DNA of 64,000 bases from Owenia fusiformis (taxonomy: Eukaryota; Annelida; Polychaeta; Sabellida; Oweniidae): assembly GCA_903813345.2 (NCBI GenBank), contig CAIIXF020000009.1:122001-186000 (forward strand). The letters are read 5' to 3'. Below the pieces are notes generated by a model. That model was not told the DNA's origin. It ran no database searches and worked only from the letters and a program-made list of their open reading frames with translations. Both the position numbers and the translations under genes were made by a program. Shown here in pieces: positions 22,963 to 32,085 of this stretch (its first letter is position 1; each line of letters starts with the position of its first letter).

Positions 22963-23398
22963 CGAACTCCCATGCAGTGATAGTCTTCAACATAACACTG
23001 CGGCGGGCAGGTATCTCATCGTAAGCATGGTAACTTCGTAATAAACAACTGACGTGATTGGTTCTAGTCCCATGCTCAGGTCGCGTGATTGTAAAATTTA
23101 GACAATTTCATTGGTTGAATTGCGCGTATTAACTAATAAACCACACGTGCGGTAAACTATTATCAACAAAACTTTTACTCAGAATTCCTTCCGCGGTGAT
23201 TTCTTCTCATATTTCAATAATTTGGAAATATTTTGACAAAATAATGATTGGTGAACATAAAAGAACATATATTTTATAAGTTGTATGAAAATCAAGTACA
23301 TCTGTGACAAAAAAGGGGGACTATCTTCCCCAATTTTTGGGGATTCCATAATCTGCCCGCCGCAGTGTCTATACCGAGACACTGCATAGGAGTTCGGC
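22963..23398. repeat. Short inverted-repeat pair
   Basis: CACTGCGGCGGGCAG at 22996-23010 recurs inverted and exact at 23353-23367. Similarity extends imperfectly outward to about 22963 and 23398 through a CGAACTCC.ATGCAGTG segment. The ~340 bp between include part of a 133-aa minus ORF that I do not consider a gene. It may be a MITE remnant. Confidence 0.5.
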
Positions 23399-24389
23399 AT
23401 TTGGAATGTATTGATACCGATAAGGAAGATAAGATGGACTGGTTCAACATCAAGAAAATGGAACTGGTAGGCGAATCTTATTGTAACACGATGTTCTCTT
23501 TTTGGCTTGTAATTTATATTAAGTATTAATCTGAGTCTTAAAGGACAATGAAAAACAGTTTTTTTAGTACATTGGCTCAATAAAGAACCATACTGATCTT
23601 TTTTGCAACAAATAAGATCTCGGAACAGCTTACACTGTTAAAGACAGATTCTCCCAAATTACTGTTTTCTCTTGATGCTGAATCAGTTTTTCTTCATCTT
23701 ACTTATTTGTCTTTTGATACATCTAATATTCCATTTTTGTCTAGAAATTATTTCAGAATATACTGAACACCCTACGTCAAGTGTTTCTCTGACAGACTTA
23801 AATTTTAGGCATGATTAATATCAGCGTAAAATTTTTGCATCGGATATCATTCTAAAATTTGTAATTTTTCAAATAGACCCCTGGTGTCTGCTTACCCTTA
23901 TTATTAAAAAAACATAAAGATTTATTTATCACACTTCACGAACAATTGTTAAATTGATTTATGCATATCCTGCCAAAATCTTATTGAACTATATGTATTT
24001 TTATAAGTTATATCGAGATAGAAAATGTGGACGTTTTTGCCCACCCTGTAATTTCAATAATTAGCTGTGTATTATTGTTTTTATAATGTTAGCTGTTCGA
24101 TTATTTATTTTGTGGTGTCGTCCCCTATCAAGTGTTCTCATCGGAACCAGTAGAACTTGCGCATTTGACTGAATGATAGAATTGTCAACTGGTTACATGA
24201 CGTAATTTTACCAAGTCTTGAAATATACGAGAGTTGATCATAAAAGTCTCATAATATCTCTCTAATTTCCTTTTAGAACTAGAGTATCTTAATGACTAAA
24301 TATACAATACAATACGATATGATACAATATTATACAATACAACACGAAAAACACATAAGATACAATACACAACGATATAATGCATTACG
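23399..24389. other. Intergenic, no gene seen
   Basis: AT-rich. It holds a lone CACCCTGTA terminus at 24042-24050, and an ATACA-rich low-complexity stretch (about 24299-24372) directly before the Polinton insertion site. Confidence 0.5.
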
Positions 24390-24395
24390 TATACG

Positions 24396-25358
24396 AGTAG
24401 TTTTATACGTTGCAATGGAGCCTACCAATCTGGGACAATCTGGGACACTCTAGGACAATCTGACGCAATCTGGGACATTCTAGGACAATCTGACGCAATC
24501 TGGGACATTCTGGGACAATCTGACGCAATCTGGGACAATTTGTAGCAATACGGGAATCAGAAGCCAATAGGCAGGGTCGAATCGACCTACATTTTGGGAT
24601 GAATCCAAAGTCCTGTGGATGAGGAATTTCAACATCTGAAGATGTCGTTTTTTCACCATTTAAAGATTTTCCTACATTTTGAGGTAAGATGGATCCAAAG
24701 TCATGTGGTTTTTCAACATTTTATCGAGAAGGCGATAAACTATATAATGGGGCGAGTTTTAAACAGGTCTGCCTGATCCCGTCATCTGCAGCAGAAAAAC
24801 AGGTATGTTGAAAAAAAATTTAAAAACTTAAGGACGTGCTATTCTAGGCCCGCATTAAGGGATATAAAAATTGGATGGGAAGCTGAGCTAAGACATCCGC
24901 CCTACTGAGCTATGTAGAGCCATTGGTGAATACGACTGTTAACCACCCGTTTATATACTGATTAGGAGCTACTTGGGCTGGAGAATATGTCACTGATTAA
25001 GGAGACCGAAACGCGATCGAGTCTCGAAATACGAGTCCAAAAATGTTTTTAACCCTAAATTAGGTGGCCGAAAATTAAAATCGACACGTCCGTTTAACAT
25101 GGCAAAAGCCATTGGCGCTGGGAAACGTCAGAAATTAGGAGACCAAAAATATGTTACAGTCGAATTAGGGTGCTCGAAAGCTATTCCAGACCCGCATTTA
25201 GAGATCGAAAAGCATGACACATGGCATACCGATGAACTTAGTTGTTTAAAGGAGCCGAGCTCCTTTAAACAACTCGCGTACCGTACAGACTCCGAGCCGT
25301 TTACTAGAGTATACTCCCCAGTAAGCAGCAGCATGATCGGGGAGAGACAAAATGACAC
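24396..25358 (+). repeat. Left Polinton TIR (963 bp)
   Basis: It matches 32086-33048 inverted, with the same length and only a few substitutions (for example near 25299-25305). The outer part has a 30-bp subrepeat present three times (24442-24531) around GGACAATCTGACGCAATCT. An ORF at 25099-25368 begins inside the TIR and is mirrored in the other TIR. It has no recognised domain and may be incidental. Confidence 0.93.
25240..25274. repeat. Perfect hairpin in left TIR
   Basis: AGTTGTTTAAAGGAGC, a 3-nt CGA spacer, then the exact reverse complement: two 16-bp arms with no mismatch. An identical structure sits in the right TIR at the mirrored position. Confidence 0.9.
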
Positions 25359-25384
25359 AAAAACGTAGGCATTGATGTATACGT

Positions 25385-25696
25385 TCATTTTATTTTAGCC
25401 AGAAACATTCTAAGTACAGTCAATACGGCTTTAATTCGTCTCTTCGCCCTCCTTCTTTTATCCCTCAAGCTAACAGCTCTGTTTGCCATGAATTCCAACG
25501 TTTCTCTATATGGGAGGAGTTTTCTTCGCTCCTCTTGGGACAGAGTCACGTTTTGTAGAAGGATGTTGAGTATCACTTCAGAGATGACTTTAACTTGAGC
25601 CAATGTCATGGTTTTCAGCAGCACGCGCCTCTGTTTTGTAGTAGCTTCAGCTAGATATGTCAAAAATGGAACTTGCTTTCCAATCGTTGCATTCAT
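25385..25696 (-). CDS. Small basic Polinton protein (103 aa)
   Basis: Its N-terminal half contains a Lys/Arg-rich KQRRVLLKTM segment, then a hydrophobic VISEVILNILLQNV stretch. The C-terminal half is very basic (RDKRRRAKRRIKA). Small proteins of this pattern are carried by many Polintons and adintovirus-like elements, and a virion core or minor structural role is plausible but not shown. Its ATG lies 1 nt after the stop of the upstream ORF, and its own stop is 26 nt from the left TIR. No lesion seen. Confidence 0.6.
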   Translation of the reverse strand: MNATIGKQVPFLTYLAEATTKQRRVLLKTMTLAQVKVISEVILNILLQNVTLSQEERRKLLPYRETLEFMANRAVSLRDKRRRAKRRIKAVLTVLRMFLAKIK

Positions 25697-25697
25697 G

Positions 25698-26012
25698 TTA
25701 CAGGGAGACCCACGAAGAAATAACGTTTTTCTTTGCTTCAGTTGTATCTATGAATTTTTCGGCTGCTCTTTTGCGTGTTTTATGAGCTGGAATACCGGGA
25801 GGAACGAGGTTGATTTTTCTAGCTCCCTTTTCAATGACAGGAACTCCTCTCTCCTGATCCCTATCAGATATGTTTTCACCAGCTGGAGTTACGCTAATAG
25901 GCCCAGCTCCGTTCTGCTTTTCAGTGATGCGTGGTTCTTCCTGCTTTGGTGATGACTGATCTAGTAAACGTTGATATCGTTCGTAAGCAATCAATACACT
26001 TCTCCCGCTCAT
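25698..26012 (-). CDS. Small Polinton ORF (104 aa), function unknown
   Basis: Hydrophilic, starting with a short LIAYERYQRLL helix and carrying a PPGIPAHKTRKR motif in its C-terminal part. Similar PPG-basic motifs occur in small ORFs of other Polintons, from which I infer it is a genuine element gene. It lies 35 nt after the ATPase stop and 1 nt before the next start, so it probably shares their transcript. Confidence 0.55.
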   Translation of the reverse strand: MSGRSVLIAYERYQRLLDQSSPKQEEPRITEKQNGAGPISVTPAGENISDRDQERGVPVIEKGARKINLVPPGIPAHKTRKRAAEKFIDTTEAKKNVISSWVSL

Positions 26013-26047
26013 GTTCGACTGAATCCTATCCTGAACTCTCTCTGTAT

Positions 26048-26710
26048 TTATAGCTGCGGATATATTATCGTATCCTGATTAGGAAAAATGCGAGTTCTGA
26101 CTCTGGTGACGTCATCACTATGAGGAAAAAGGTCTAAAAATAGGTAGCCGTATGGAGCAGATGTGGCATCGTGGTATGACTCCATCAACTGTCTCCACTT
26201 TGTAGGACTGAGCTGTCTGGCTAGCGTCATGATCTGAGTCTTGTCCCTCAAAGCTTTAAACAAGACTAAATACTGCGTATTGAGCGCTATGGTACGAGTA
26301 CCCTTGTAAAAGGCCTGTTGACTTATAAACAACACATTCAAGCATCTATGGTGACAGCCTTGAGTAAACACGAGTTCCATCTCCTTGTTGTTAGCTACCT
26401 GATGAAGCAGGTCGTCCAGAACTATCACCGTACTCCTCCTATCTTTAGTCAGCTCATCTATCATTTCCCGACTAGGTAGGCCCAGGTGCAATTGAAAATT
26501 CTTCAACTCCATTTCCATTTGATCGAAAAGCGGTTGATGAATGCCGTAGCAATACAGTACAGCTTGTGGTCCGGGGGCTTCGTACATGCCAGATAGGTTT
26601 TTCAACAGTTTATAAACGAAATGAGTCTTGCCGCAATTACTACTACCAATGATCGAGCAGCTCGTGCCATTTCGAAGTCTAATGAGGCTCTCCGTCTGCC
26701 ACCAGTCCAT
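26048..26710 (-). CDS. Polinton packaging ATPase (FtsK/HerA, A32-like)
   Basis: The chosen Met (26710) starts MDWWQTE; an upstream Met would overlap the integrase C-terminus. Length is 220 aa. Walker A is GSSNCGKT near residues 22-29; Walker B is VIVLDDL near residues 93-99. A downstream FISQQ segment fits the polar sensor of this superfamily. Proteins of this type drive genome packaging into capsids in large dsDNA viruses and are a standard part of the Polinton morphogenesis set. It lies 37 nt after the integrase stop. It appears intact. Confidence 0.88.
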   Translation of the reverse strand: MDWWQTESLIRLRNGTSCSIIGSSNCGKTHFVYKLLKNLSGMYEAPGPQAVLYCYGIHQPLFDQMEMELKNFQLHLGLPSREMIDELTKDRRSTVIVLDDLLHQVANNKEMELVFTQGCHHRCLNVLFISQQAFYKGTRTIALNTQYLVLFKALRDKTQIMTLARQLSPTKWRQLMESYHDATSAPYGYLFLDLFPHSDDVTRVRTRIFPNQDTIIYPQL

Positions 26711-26747
26711 GCTTGGTAATGTTATGAAAATGAGAAGGAACTTATAT

Positions 26748-27851
26748 TTATATATCTCGTACATCCTTCGCTGGAATCCACGTATCAAACTTGGAGGGCC
26801 AACCCTGCCAGTGAACCAGGGCTTCCTTTCCCCTCCCTCTCTTTCTATACTTTATCACCGATTCGATTCTATGCTGGGCTGGTTCCTCCGAAATTTTCTG
26901 CATTTCATCGGCGTAGAATAGTCCCTTGATTATTTCTCCTTGTAGATCTTCCAGGTAATACGTAGGAGGATCGGTAGCATTCCTACTCTTGATTCTAAAG
27001 TATTCTGTGGACCATTTCTGTTGATAGCCGCGATCGAAAATTCCCTTTGTAAAAGCCAGTCTCACCAAATCACCAATGTCGAAGCGATAATTGACAGCTT
27101 CATCTTTTTTAGGCTTACTCATGAAAAGCGTCTCGAAAACTTGCAGTTCGTTATTCTCATCAACATCCGCAGGGGCCATTTTGATGGTTCTATGGAATGA
27201 GTGATTGTAGCTATCCACTATAGATTGGAGTTCATCGATATAACGATTCGTGGCGTTATGGTACATATATCGGTAAATTTTATGCTTCAATGAACGAATA
27301 ACTCTCTCTGCCAGGTGGCTCTTCACGTCCCCCTGAGTAACGAAGTGCCACACCCCTACGCTTTTGAAATAGGCTTGAATCTTCTTGGATCGATATTCGA
27401 CTCCTTTATCACTTCGCAACCTACTGGGTTTGTCAGTGGCAAATATCTTCTTGAACGCCTCGATCATATCTTCACTATTTTTGCTTTTGATTGGCTGCAC
27501 CCACAGGTACCTGCTTAGACTGTCAATCATGATGAGAAGATATTTGAAACTGTCATTTTCCTTCGCGTATTTGTCCATCATGGCTAAATCTGTATCAGCT
27601 TGTTCTAGCATATGCCTCACCACTAGTTTTCTACGTTTAAATCTAGTCTTGACTCCCCTGTATAAACTGTAGGTTTCTTGTTGACTCAGCCAGTCCCTGA
27701 CATCAGCCTGCTTGATTCCCCGACCCTTAATCTCTCGCCAGAGTTGTTTAAATCCGCTATAAGACCCTGGCCTGCTGGGATTGTAATATATTGTTTTGAG
27801 CAGATTAGACTGCAGTTTGCTCAACGTCATGATAGCTAATGAACAAAACAC
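26748..27851 (-). CDS. Polinton integrase with C-terminal chromodomain
   Basis: 367 aa from the first Met; MTLSKLQ at 27830 is an alternative start. The retroviral-type core shows Asp in ADTDLAMMD, Asp in RSDKGVEY and Glu in HLAERVIRSLK, so the DDE triad is intact. The last ~45 residues form a chromodomain-like fold (RIESVIKYRKR, ALVHWQGWPSKFDTWIP). Chromodomains on such integrases can steer insertion toward particular histone marks. It sits in the middle of the morphogenesis genes, 17 nt after the protease stop, rather than near a TIR as in many Polintons. Confidence 0.93.
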   Translation of the reverse strand: MFCSLAIMTLSKLQSNLLKTIYYNPSRPGSYSGFKQLWREIKGRGIKQADVRDWLSQQETYSLYRGVKTRFKRRKLVVRHMLEQADTDLAMMDKYAKENDSFKYLLIMIDSLSRYLWVQPIKSKNSEDMIEAFKKIFATDKPSRLRSDKGVEYRSKKIQAYFKSVGVWHFVTQGDVKSHLAERVIRSLKHKIYRYMYHNATNRYIDELQSIVDSYNHSFHRTIKMAPADVDENNELQVFETLFMSKPKKDEAVNYRFDIGDLVRLAFTKGIFDRGYQQKWSTEYFRIKSRNATDPPTYYLEDLQGEIIKGLFYADEMQKISEEPAQHRIESVIKYRKRGRGKEALVHWQGWPSKFDTWIPAKDVRDI

Positions 27852-27868
27852 AATGTAGGCTTCTCATT

Positions 27869-28312
27869 TTATTTATTTATTTCATATAGCGACAATAGAT
27901 ATTGAATGGTTTCGACGACCTCCTGTTCATTTTTATACAGTACATTATTCACGATATAGTCCATGGAATAACCTCGGCATCTCAACAACAGGAACATAGT
28001 GCAAAAGTGTCCACAGCTGGAACTGTTTAGATTTTGCACGCGAATGTTATTATACTGCTGTTCATTCATGTACGCTGCGAATCCATACGCATTCGAAGCC
28101 TCGCCCAATGGATCAAAAAACTCCAGTTGTTTATGTCCAGCGTAATAACAGGTCCAATGTTCCCCCGGGTGCAAACTCTCCTTGGTGTTGAGGACGCAAC
28201 ACTTTCCCTCTTTTAGACGATTCAGGATATGATCCTTAGCATAGACTCCCTTGAATGATGACTCGGTGTCAGGATGCGTACTCAATATGAGACTTATCTG
28301 CTCAGAGTCCAT
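27869..28312 (-). CDS. Polinton adenain-like cysteine protease
   Basis: 147 aa. The catalytic pattern of adenovirus-type/ULP1-like C48-C5 proteases is visible: His in GEHWTCYY, Asp in FFDPLG, and Gln upstream of Cys in SSSCGHFC. These enzymes mature capsid proteins. The start is 2 nt after the capsid-frame stop, which again argues for a common transcript. No lesion. Confidence 0.9.
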   Translation of the reverse strand: MDSEQISLILSTHPDTESSFKGVYAKDHILNRLKEGKCCVLNTKESLHPGEHWTCYYAGHKQLEFFDPLGEASNAYGFAAYMNEQQYNNIRVQNLNSSSCGHFCTMFLLLRCRGYSMDYIVNNVLYKNEQEVVETIQYLLSLYEINK

Positions 28313-28314
28313 GG

Positions 28315-29667
28315 TTACTCCAGAATAATATTTCTCGATAAGTCTATTTGAAATTTATCGGGGAAGGTTGCCAGCAGCATCAAGTTTATTGGTTCCTCCA
28401 ATGGTTCAGTAAACTGCGCACTCACTTTGACACTGCCTTTCTTAACTAAAGGAAATGAGAATGTTTCGCTGGTTTTATCTTGAGCTTGGACATTGTACTT
28501 GAAAATGGCGTAACCGTAAGGGAATGACATCTTATCAATTATCAAACCCTCATCATCGTGGAGGTCTGAGAATAAACGATCATATTCATGGGCGTATTGA
28601 TTTTCAAAGGGAGCATCTCCAAACACTGGTCTCAGAGCTCGTCCTGGAACGCTGGTGCCATCTACAGTGACTTATAAAAAGTTCACTTTGAAGTGGTGAT
28701 AATTGAATGGGTTTAGGTTGTAAGCCCCATTGGTAGCCTTCGATTTTGTGAAAAAAATCAACAGCCTGGATGGTACATTCCCTTGGAAGCAATCATGTAT
28801 ACTGTAGGAAGTCAGCCCCTGGGGAACTATCCATGAACGTATCTGATTCTGTTCATAAGGGTATACAGCGTTGCGTTCTTTCAATTCCATGTTATACGAT
28901 GTGAGAATACCAGGAGACACAGTTATCATAGGAACAAGGAGAACAAGGAGATGAGCATCAAGCAACTGAACTCTATAGTCTGCATCTGACTCATTCGAAA
29001 TGAGGTTGAAGGCATCTTCACTAGGTGTTAGTTTCACATTGATCGGTACGCCATTTAAGATATAGCGATTCATTTGGAACAGGTCGTGTAAAATAGGACC
29101 TTGCAGCTCTATCTCTCTAGATGCCATCGTGAGTGTGGCTCTCCTCTTTAACCCTGTGTTGTTCCCAGATATGGCATTGCTATCATCTATGAAAGCTGAA
29201 TTCTGAATAGTTGCTTCGTCCTTGTAGAAAAATTCATTTTGCAATCTTGAGTTATGAGCCGCTGGTGACTGTGTCAGAAGTCTGTTTAGATGAGCCTTAT
29301 AGGGGTAATAATTGCTGGAGGAGCTAACCACTTGGTGCTGCAGCATGACTTCTACTCGCTGCCATAAGGCGTGCATCCATCCAGTTACTGGAGCTACGTT
29401 CGATAGAGAGGGAGTTAAATCCAAATCCGATCCATCACTCTTGGTGATCTTCAATTTTAAAAAGAGCTTGACGTCCTTCAGATTGATGAACTGAGAAGAG
29501 TTGTTCGGGATAACAAATTCCACTGGCGTTCCACGTGACAAGGGATTCACAGGGCGAATTTCCACAAAGTTGACTGTTGTCACGCTGCTTTGAGTGCTGG
29601 GTGTCTCGAACAAGTTGAGGTTACCATCCAAAATGTCTCCACTAGAGCCATCTATTTTGAATGCCAT
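28315..29667 (-). pseudogene. Polinton major capsid protein interrupted by one in-frame TAA
   Basis: The frame runs from Met at 29667 for 331 codons, meets TAA at 28672-28674, then continues in the same frame to a stop at 28315. The total span of ~450 codons matches double-jelly-roll Polinton capsid proteins. Segments on both sides of the stop have the expected character (a KVNFL-type strand before it, a PYGYAIFKYN-type strand after it). No frameshift accompanies it. The stop falls about three quarters along, so the truncated product would lack the end of the second jelly roll. It may be a single nonsense mutation, a readthrough site or a sequencing error. Its start overlaps the upstream ORF by 16 nt. 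Confidence 0.88.
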
Positions 29668-29969
29668 ATTTTATACTCCTCAGTTGTCCTCGCGCGTTTA
29701 CTCTTGGGTGCTTTGTTAACTACTGGATCACTAGCCTGTCGTTTTCCCTTATAAATCGATCTTTGACGTTCTATTTCCGCCTGTGCTCTTTCCACTACAG
29801 CCTCAGTTGGAGATATAACAGTGACTGGTTTCTTAATGATGTCAACAGAAATCCACCTATTTCTATGTTTTCCACGTCCAATTTGAGTGATGATTCCCGC
29901 CTCTCTATCAGATTTCAACAGTTGCTGCCACTTGTAGGTGTTATCTATATAAGGTACTAGCTTAGGCAT
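29652..29969 (-). CDS. Small basic Polinton ORF (105 aa)
   Basis: Function unknown. The first ~45 residues (WQQLLKSDREAGIITQIGRGKHRNRW) look folded, the rest is Lys/Arg-rich and probably disordered, ending near the capsid start. It lies 4 nt after the penton stop and overlaps the capsid start by 16 nt. Basic composition would fit DNA binding, but that is inference. Confidence 0.6.
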   Translation of the reverse strand: MPKLVPYIDNTYKWQQLLKSDREAGIITQIGRGKHRNRWISVDIIKKPVTVISPTEAVVERAQAEIERQRSIYKGKRQASDPVVNKAPKSKRARTTEEYKIWHSK

Positions 29970-29973
29970 TCTT

Positions 29974-30477
29974 CTAAATTACTCTTTTTAAGTGTATTGT
30001 ACAAGTCAGTCTCTGGTTGTTAAATGAGACAGATTGGTTGTCGCTTCCTCTTATATAGAAATGAATTCTATCAAATTGATTGAATTTCACGGAGGTGTAG
30101 AGCACTGGATTGAAGTACCGCCAACCCTCTGCTGCCTCTATCCTCCTTAAGATGGACTGTTTACTTCCATTGACCACGCTTTCATCCATCAAATCGCAGA
30201 ACACATCCAGGTAGGCTACACTTGGTTGGTCTACCAATGCAGGAAGTCCTATTTGCAAGAGTCCTATTTTCCAATATCCTTCTAGGTTTAAATAACTAGG
30301 TAATTTCACTGTAAAATGCTCACTGGTGTTAAATGGGAAATATTCTCGGGAATCCCTACTGTCCACGTGTAAATAATGGTCCGTATCCATCCCATGGTTC
30401 AATGTAAATGAGTACACTTTGGACGAAGTACCTCGTTTTATGCTACTAAAGTTTCCCCCACTAGTTTTTATGTTCAC
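29974..30477 (-). CDS. Polinton penton / minor capsid protein
   Basis: 167 aa, the size of the single-jelly-roll minor capsid protein of Polintons. Recognisable parts are the SEHFTVKLPSYLNLEGYWKI strand near residues 52-71, a YLDVFCDLMDESVV segment (88-101) and a C-terminal strand ending TIHLKRVI. It is the first gene of the minus-strand cluster, so the promoter should lie in 30478-32085. Intact. Confidence 0.82.
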   Translation of the reverse strand: MNIKTSGGNFSSIKRGTSSKVYSFTLNHGMDTDHYLHVDSRDSREYFPFNTSEHFTVKLPSYLNLEGYWKIGLLQIGLPALVDQPSVAYLDVFCDLMDESVVNGSKQSILRRIEAAEGWRYFNPVLYTSVKFNQFDRIHFYIRGSDNQSVSFNNQRLTCTIHLKRVI

Positions 30478-32085
30478 TATATTACTTAAATCAATGTTAC
30501 TGTTTTATTCCTAGGAATATTCCCAGATAATTGTTTTGGTTACCTTTTTTTTGACTCACCCTGTATGTCACTAATCCGTTTAAAGATGTTGTGTCACCCT
30601 GTTTTTAAGAAACCGTTTTCAGAGAACATTGAAATTAAAGGGGTCTCAAAAACTTTAGACGAGTTGAGACTGTTACTGTTTACTTACTTTGATATATATT
30701 ATTGCGCAGTCACTCGAGAAATAATCTTTCAATTGGATTGTTTTGTACTTAACGCTTCAAATATCTTTGGCAATTACAATTTAAAGCTAAAGGGAACACC
30801 TAACCTGCTTTTGAAACTTTATTACCATTTTAATTATTCATATTCTATAAGCAAGGTGGAAAGTGATCATGGCTATCTGTTATCACTGCGTGAAAGCTAC
30901 CACACATTCCGAATTCATCCAACATATATGTTTATAAATGGACATTTATGAGTTGACACTGATTCAGTTATAACATAGATGCACATTTAAGTAGTTTGGC
31001 GCAGTGACAACTGATATACAGTCGATATATATATATATATATATATATATAGTATATACCTAGCTAGTATACAGTATATGATATCAAAGTCAAAAGCAAA
31101 CTGTTACTAAAGCGTTTACACTTGAGATGTGACTAAAATAAACCATTTCAAATTATATACCATTACAATGTACAAATGTAATGGCTTTGGATTTTCAAGA
31201 AGCGGGGGTCATGGCAGTTGACTATATGGGAACACATTCAAGGAGATGAGAAGTGTTTTGGATTGTGGGAACATACTCTTAAAAATCAGATCAGTACATA
31301 CTAGCAGGAACACGGAAAACACGAGCTAAATTATGTGTTTCAGAAGTCTCGCTGCCGAATGAAGGGATCTCACAGAGCAGACGAACATGCACTGTCAACT
31401 CAACTTAGAATGTTTCTGGATCTAAATACAGGTCTGAAATAGCTTTGAGAATTCTAATTAAAGTATGAAATATTTTTGGTCCTCTAATTTCTGATGATTT
31501 CGAGTTTCAGTGGGATTTCCCATGTTAATCAAATACATGGGTTTTAATTTTCAGCCACCTAATTCAGTTTAAAAATATTTTTAGGCTGGTATTTCGTAAC
31601 TCGATTGCATTCCGGTCTCCTAATTTAGGTCAACAAATATTTTTGGTCCTCTAATTTCTGTTATTTTTGCGTTTCAATGGGATTTCCCATGTGAACAGAC
31701 GTACGGATTTTAGTTTTATGTCTCCTAATTCGGGTAAAATCTATTTTAATGCTCGTATTTCTAAACGCAATTGCATTTCAGTCTTCTAATTTAGTTTAAA
31801 ATATTTTGAGGTTGTTATTTCGGGCTAACTTGCATATCGGATTTCTTAAACAAATGTATTTTCAACATACCTGTTTTCTGTTGCAGATGACGCGATTAGG
31901 CGAGTCGGACCTGTCTAAAACTCAACCCATTATATAGTATATCGCCTTATCGATAAAATGTTGACAAACCACAGGACTTTGGATCCATTTTACCTCAAAA
32001 TGTAGGAAAATCTTATCTGTAAATGTTGAAAAATGATATCTTCAAATGGAGGAATACGTTATTTTTAAAAGTGGCTAAATGAAGT
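30478..32085. other. Polinton non-coding region between penton and right TIR
   Basis: About 1.6 kb. A plus-strand ORF of 128 aa (30565-30951) shows no known domain and no polymerase motifs. CACCCTGTA at 30557-30565 and a (TA)n run at about 31023-31050 are present. The right half (from ~31425) holds decayed copies of TIR sequence. If this copy once had polymerase B, this is the likely place of its loss. Confidence 0.6.
31425..32060 (-). repeat. Decayed direct copies of TIR sequence inside the right TIR
   Basis: 31428-31600, 31610-31800 and 31850-32060 resemble parts of 32240-32450 and 32630-32830 in the same orientation. Shared landmarks are AATAGCTTT.GAG, ATATTTTTGGTC..CTAATTTC, the CATACCTGTTTT..GCAGATGACG block and ACTTTGGATCCATTTTACC. 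Similarity is much lower than between the two TIRs, so these copies are older. Confidence 0.75.

Noticed and set aside
23179-23580. 133-aa minus ORF as a gene
   Set aside because: No domain, atypical composition, and it overlaps one arm of an inverted repeat.
24442-24531. Regular 30-bp repeats as a CRISPR-like array
   Set aside because: Units are contiguous without spacers, are mirrored in the other TIR, and this is animal DNA.
30565-30951. 128-aa plus-strand ORF as remnant polymerase B of the Polinton
   Set aside because: No polymerase or exonuclease motifs, wrong strand relative to the gene cluster, and it starts next to a transposon-like CACCCTGTA end.
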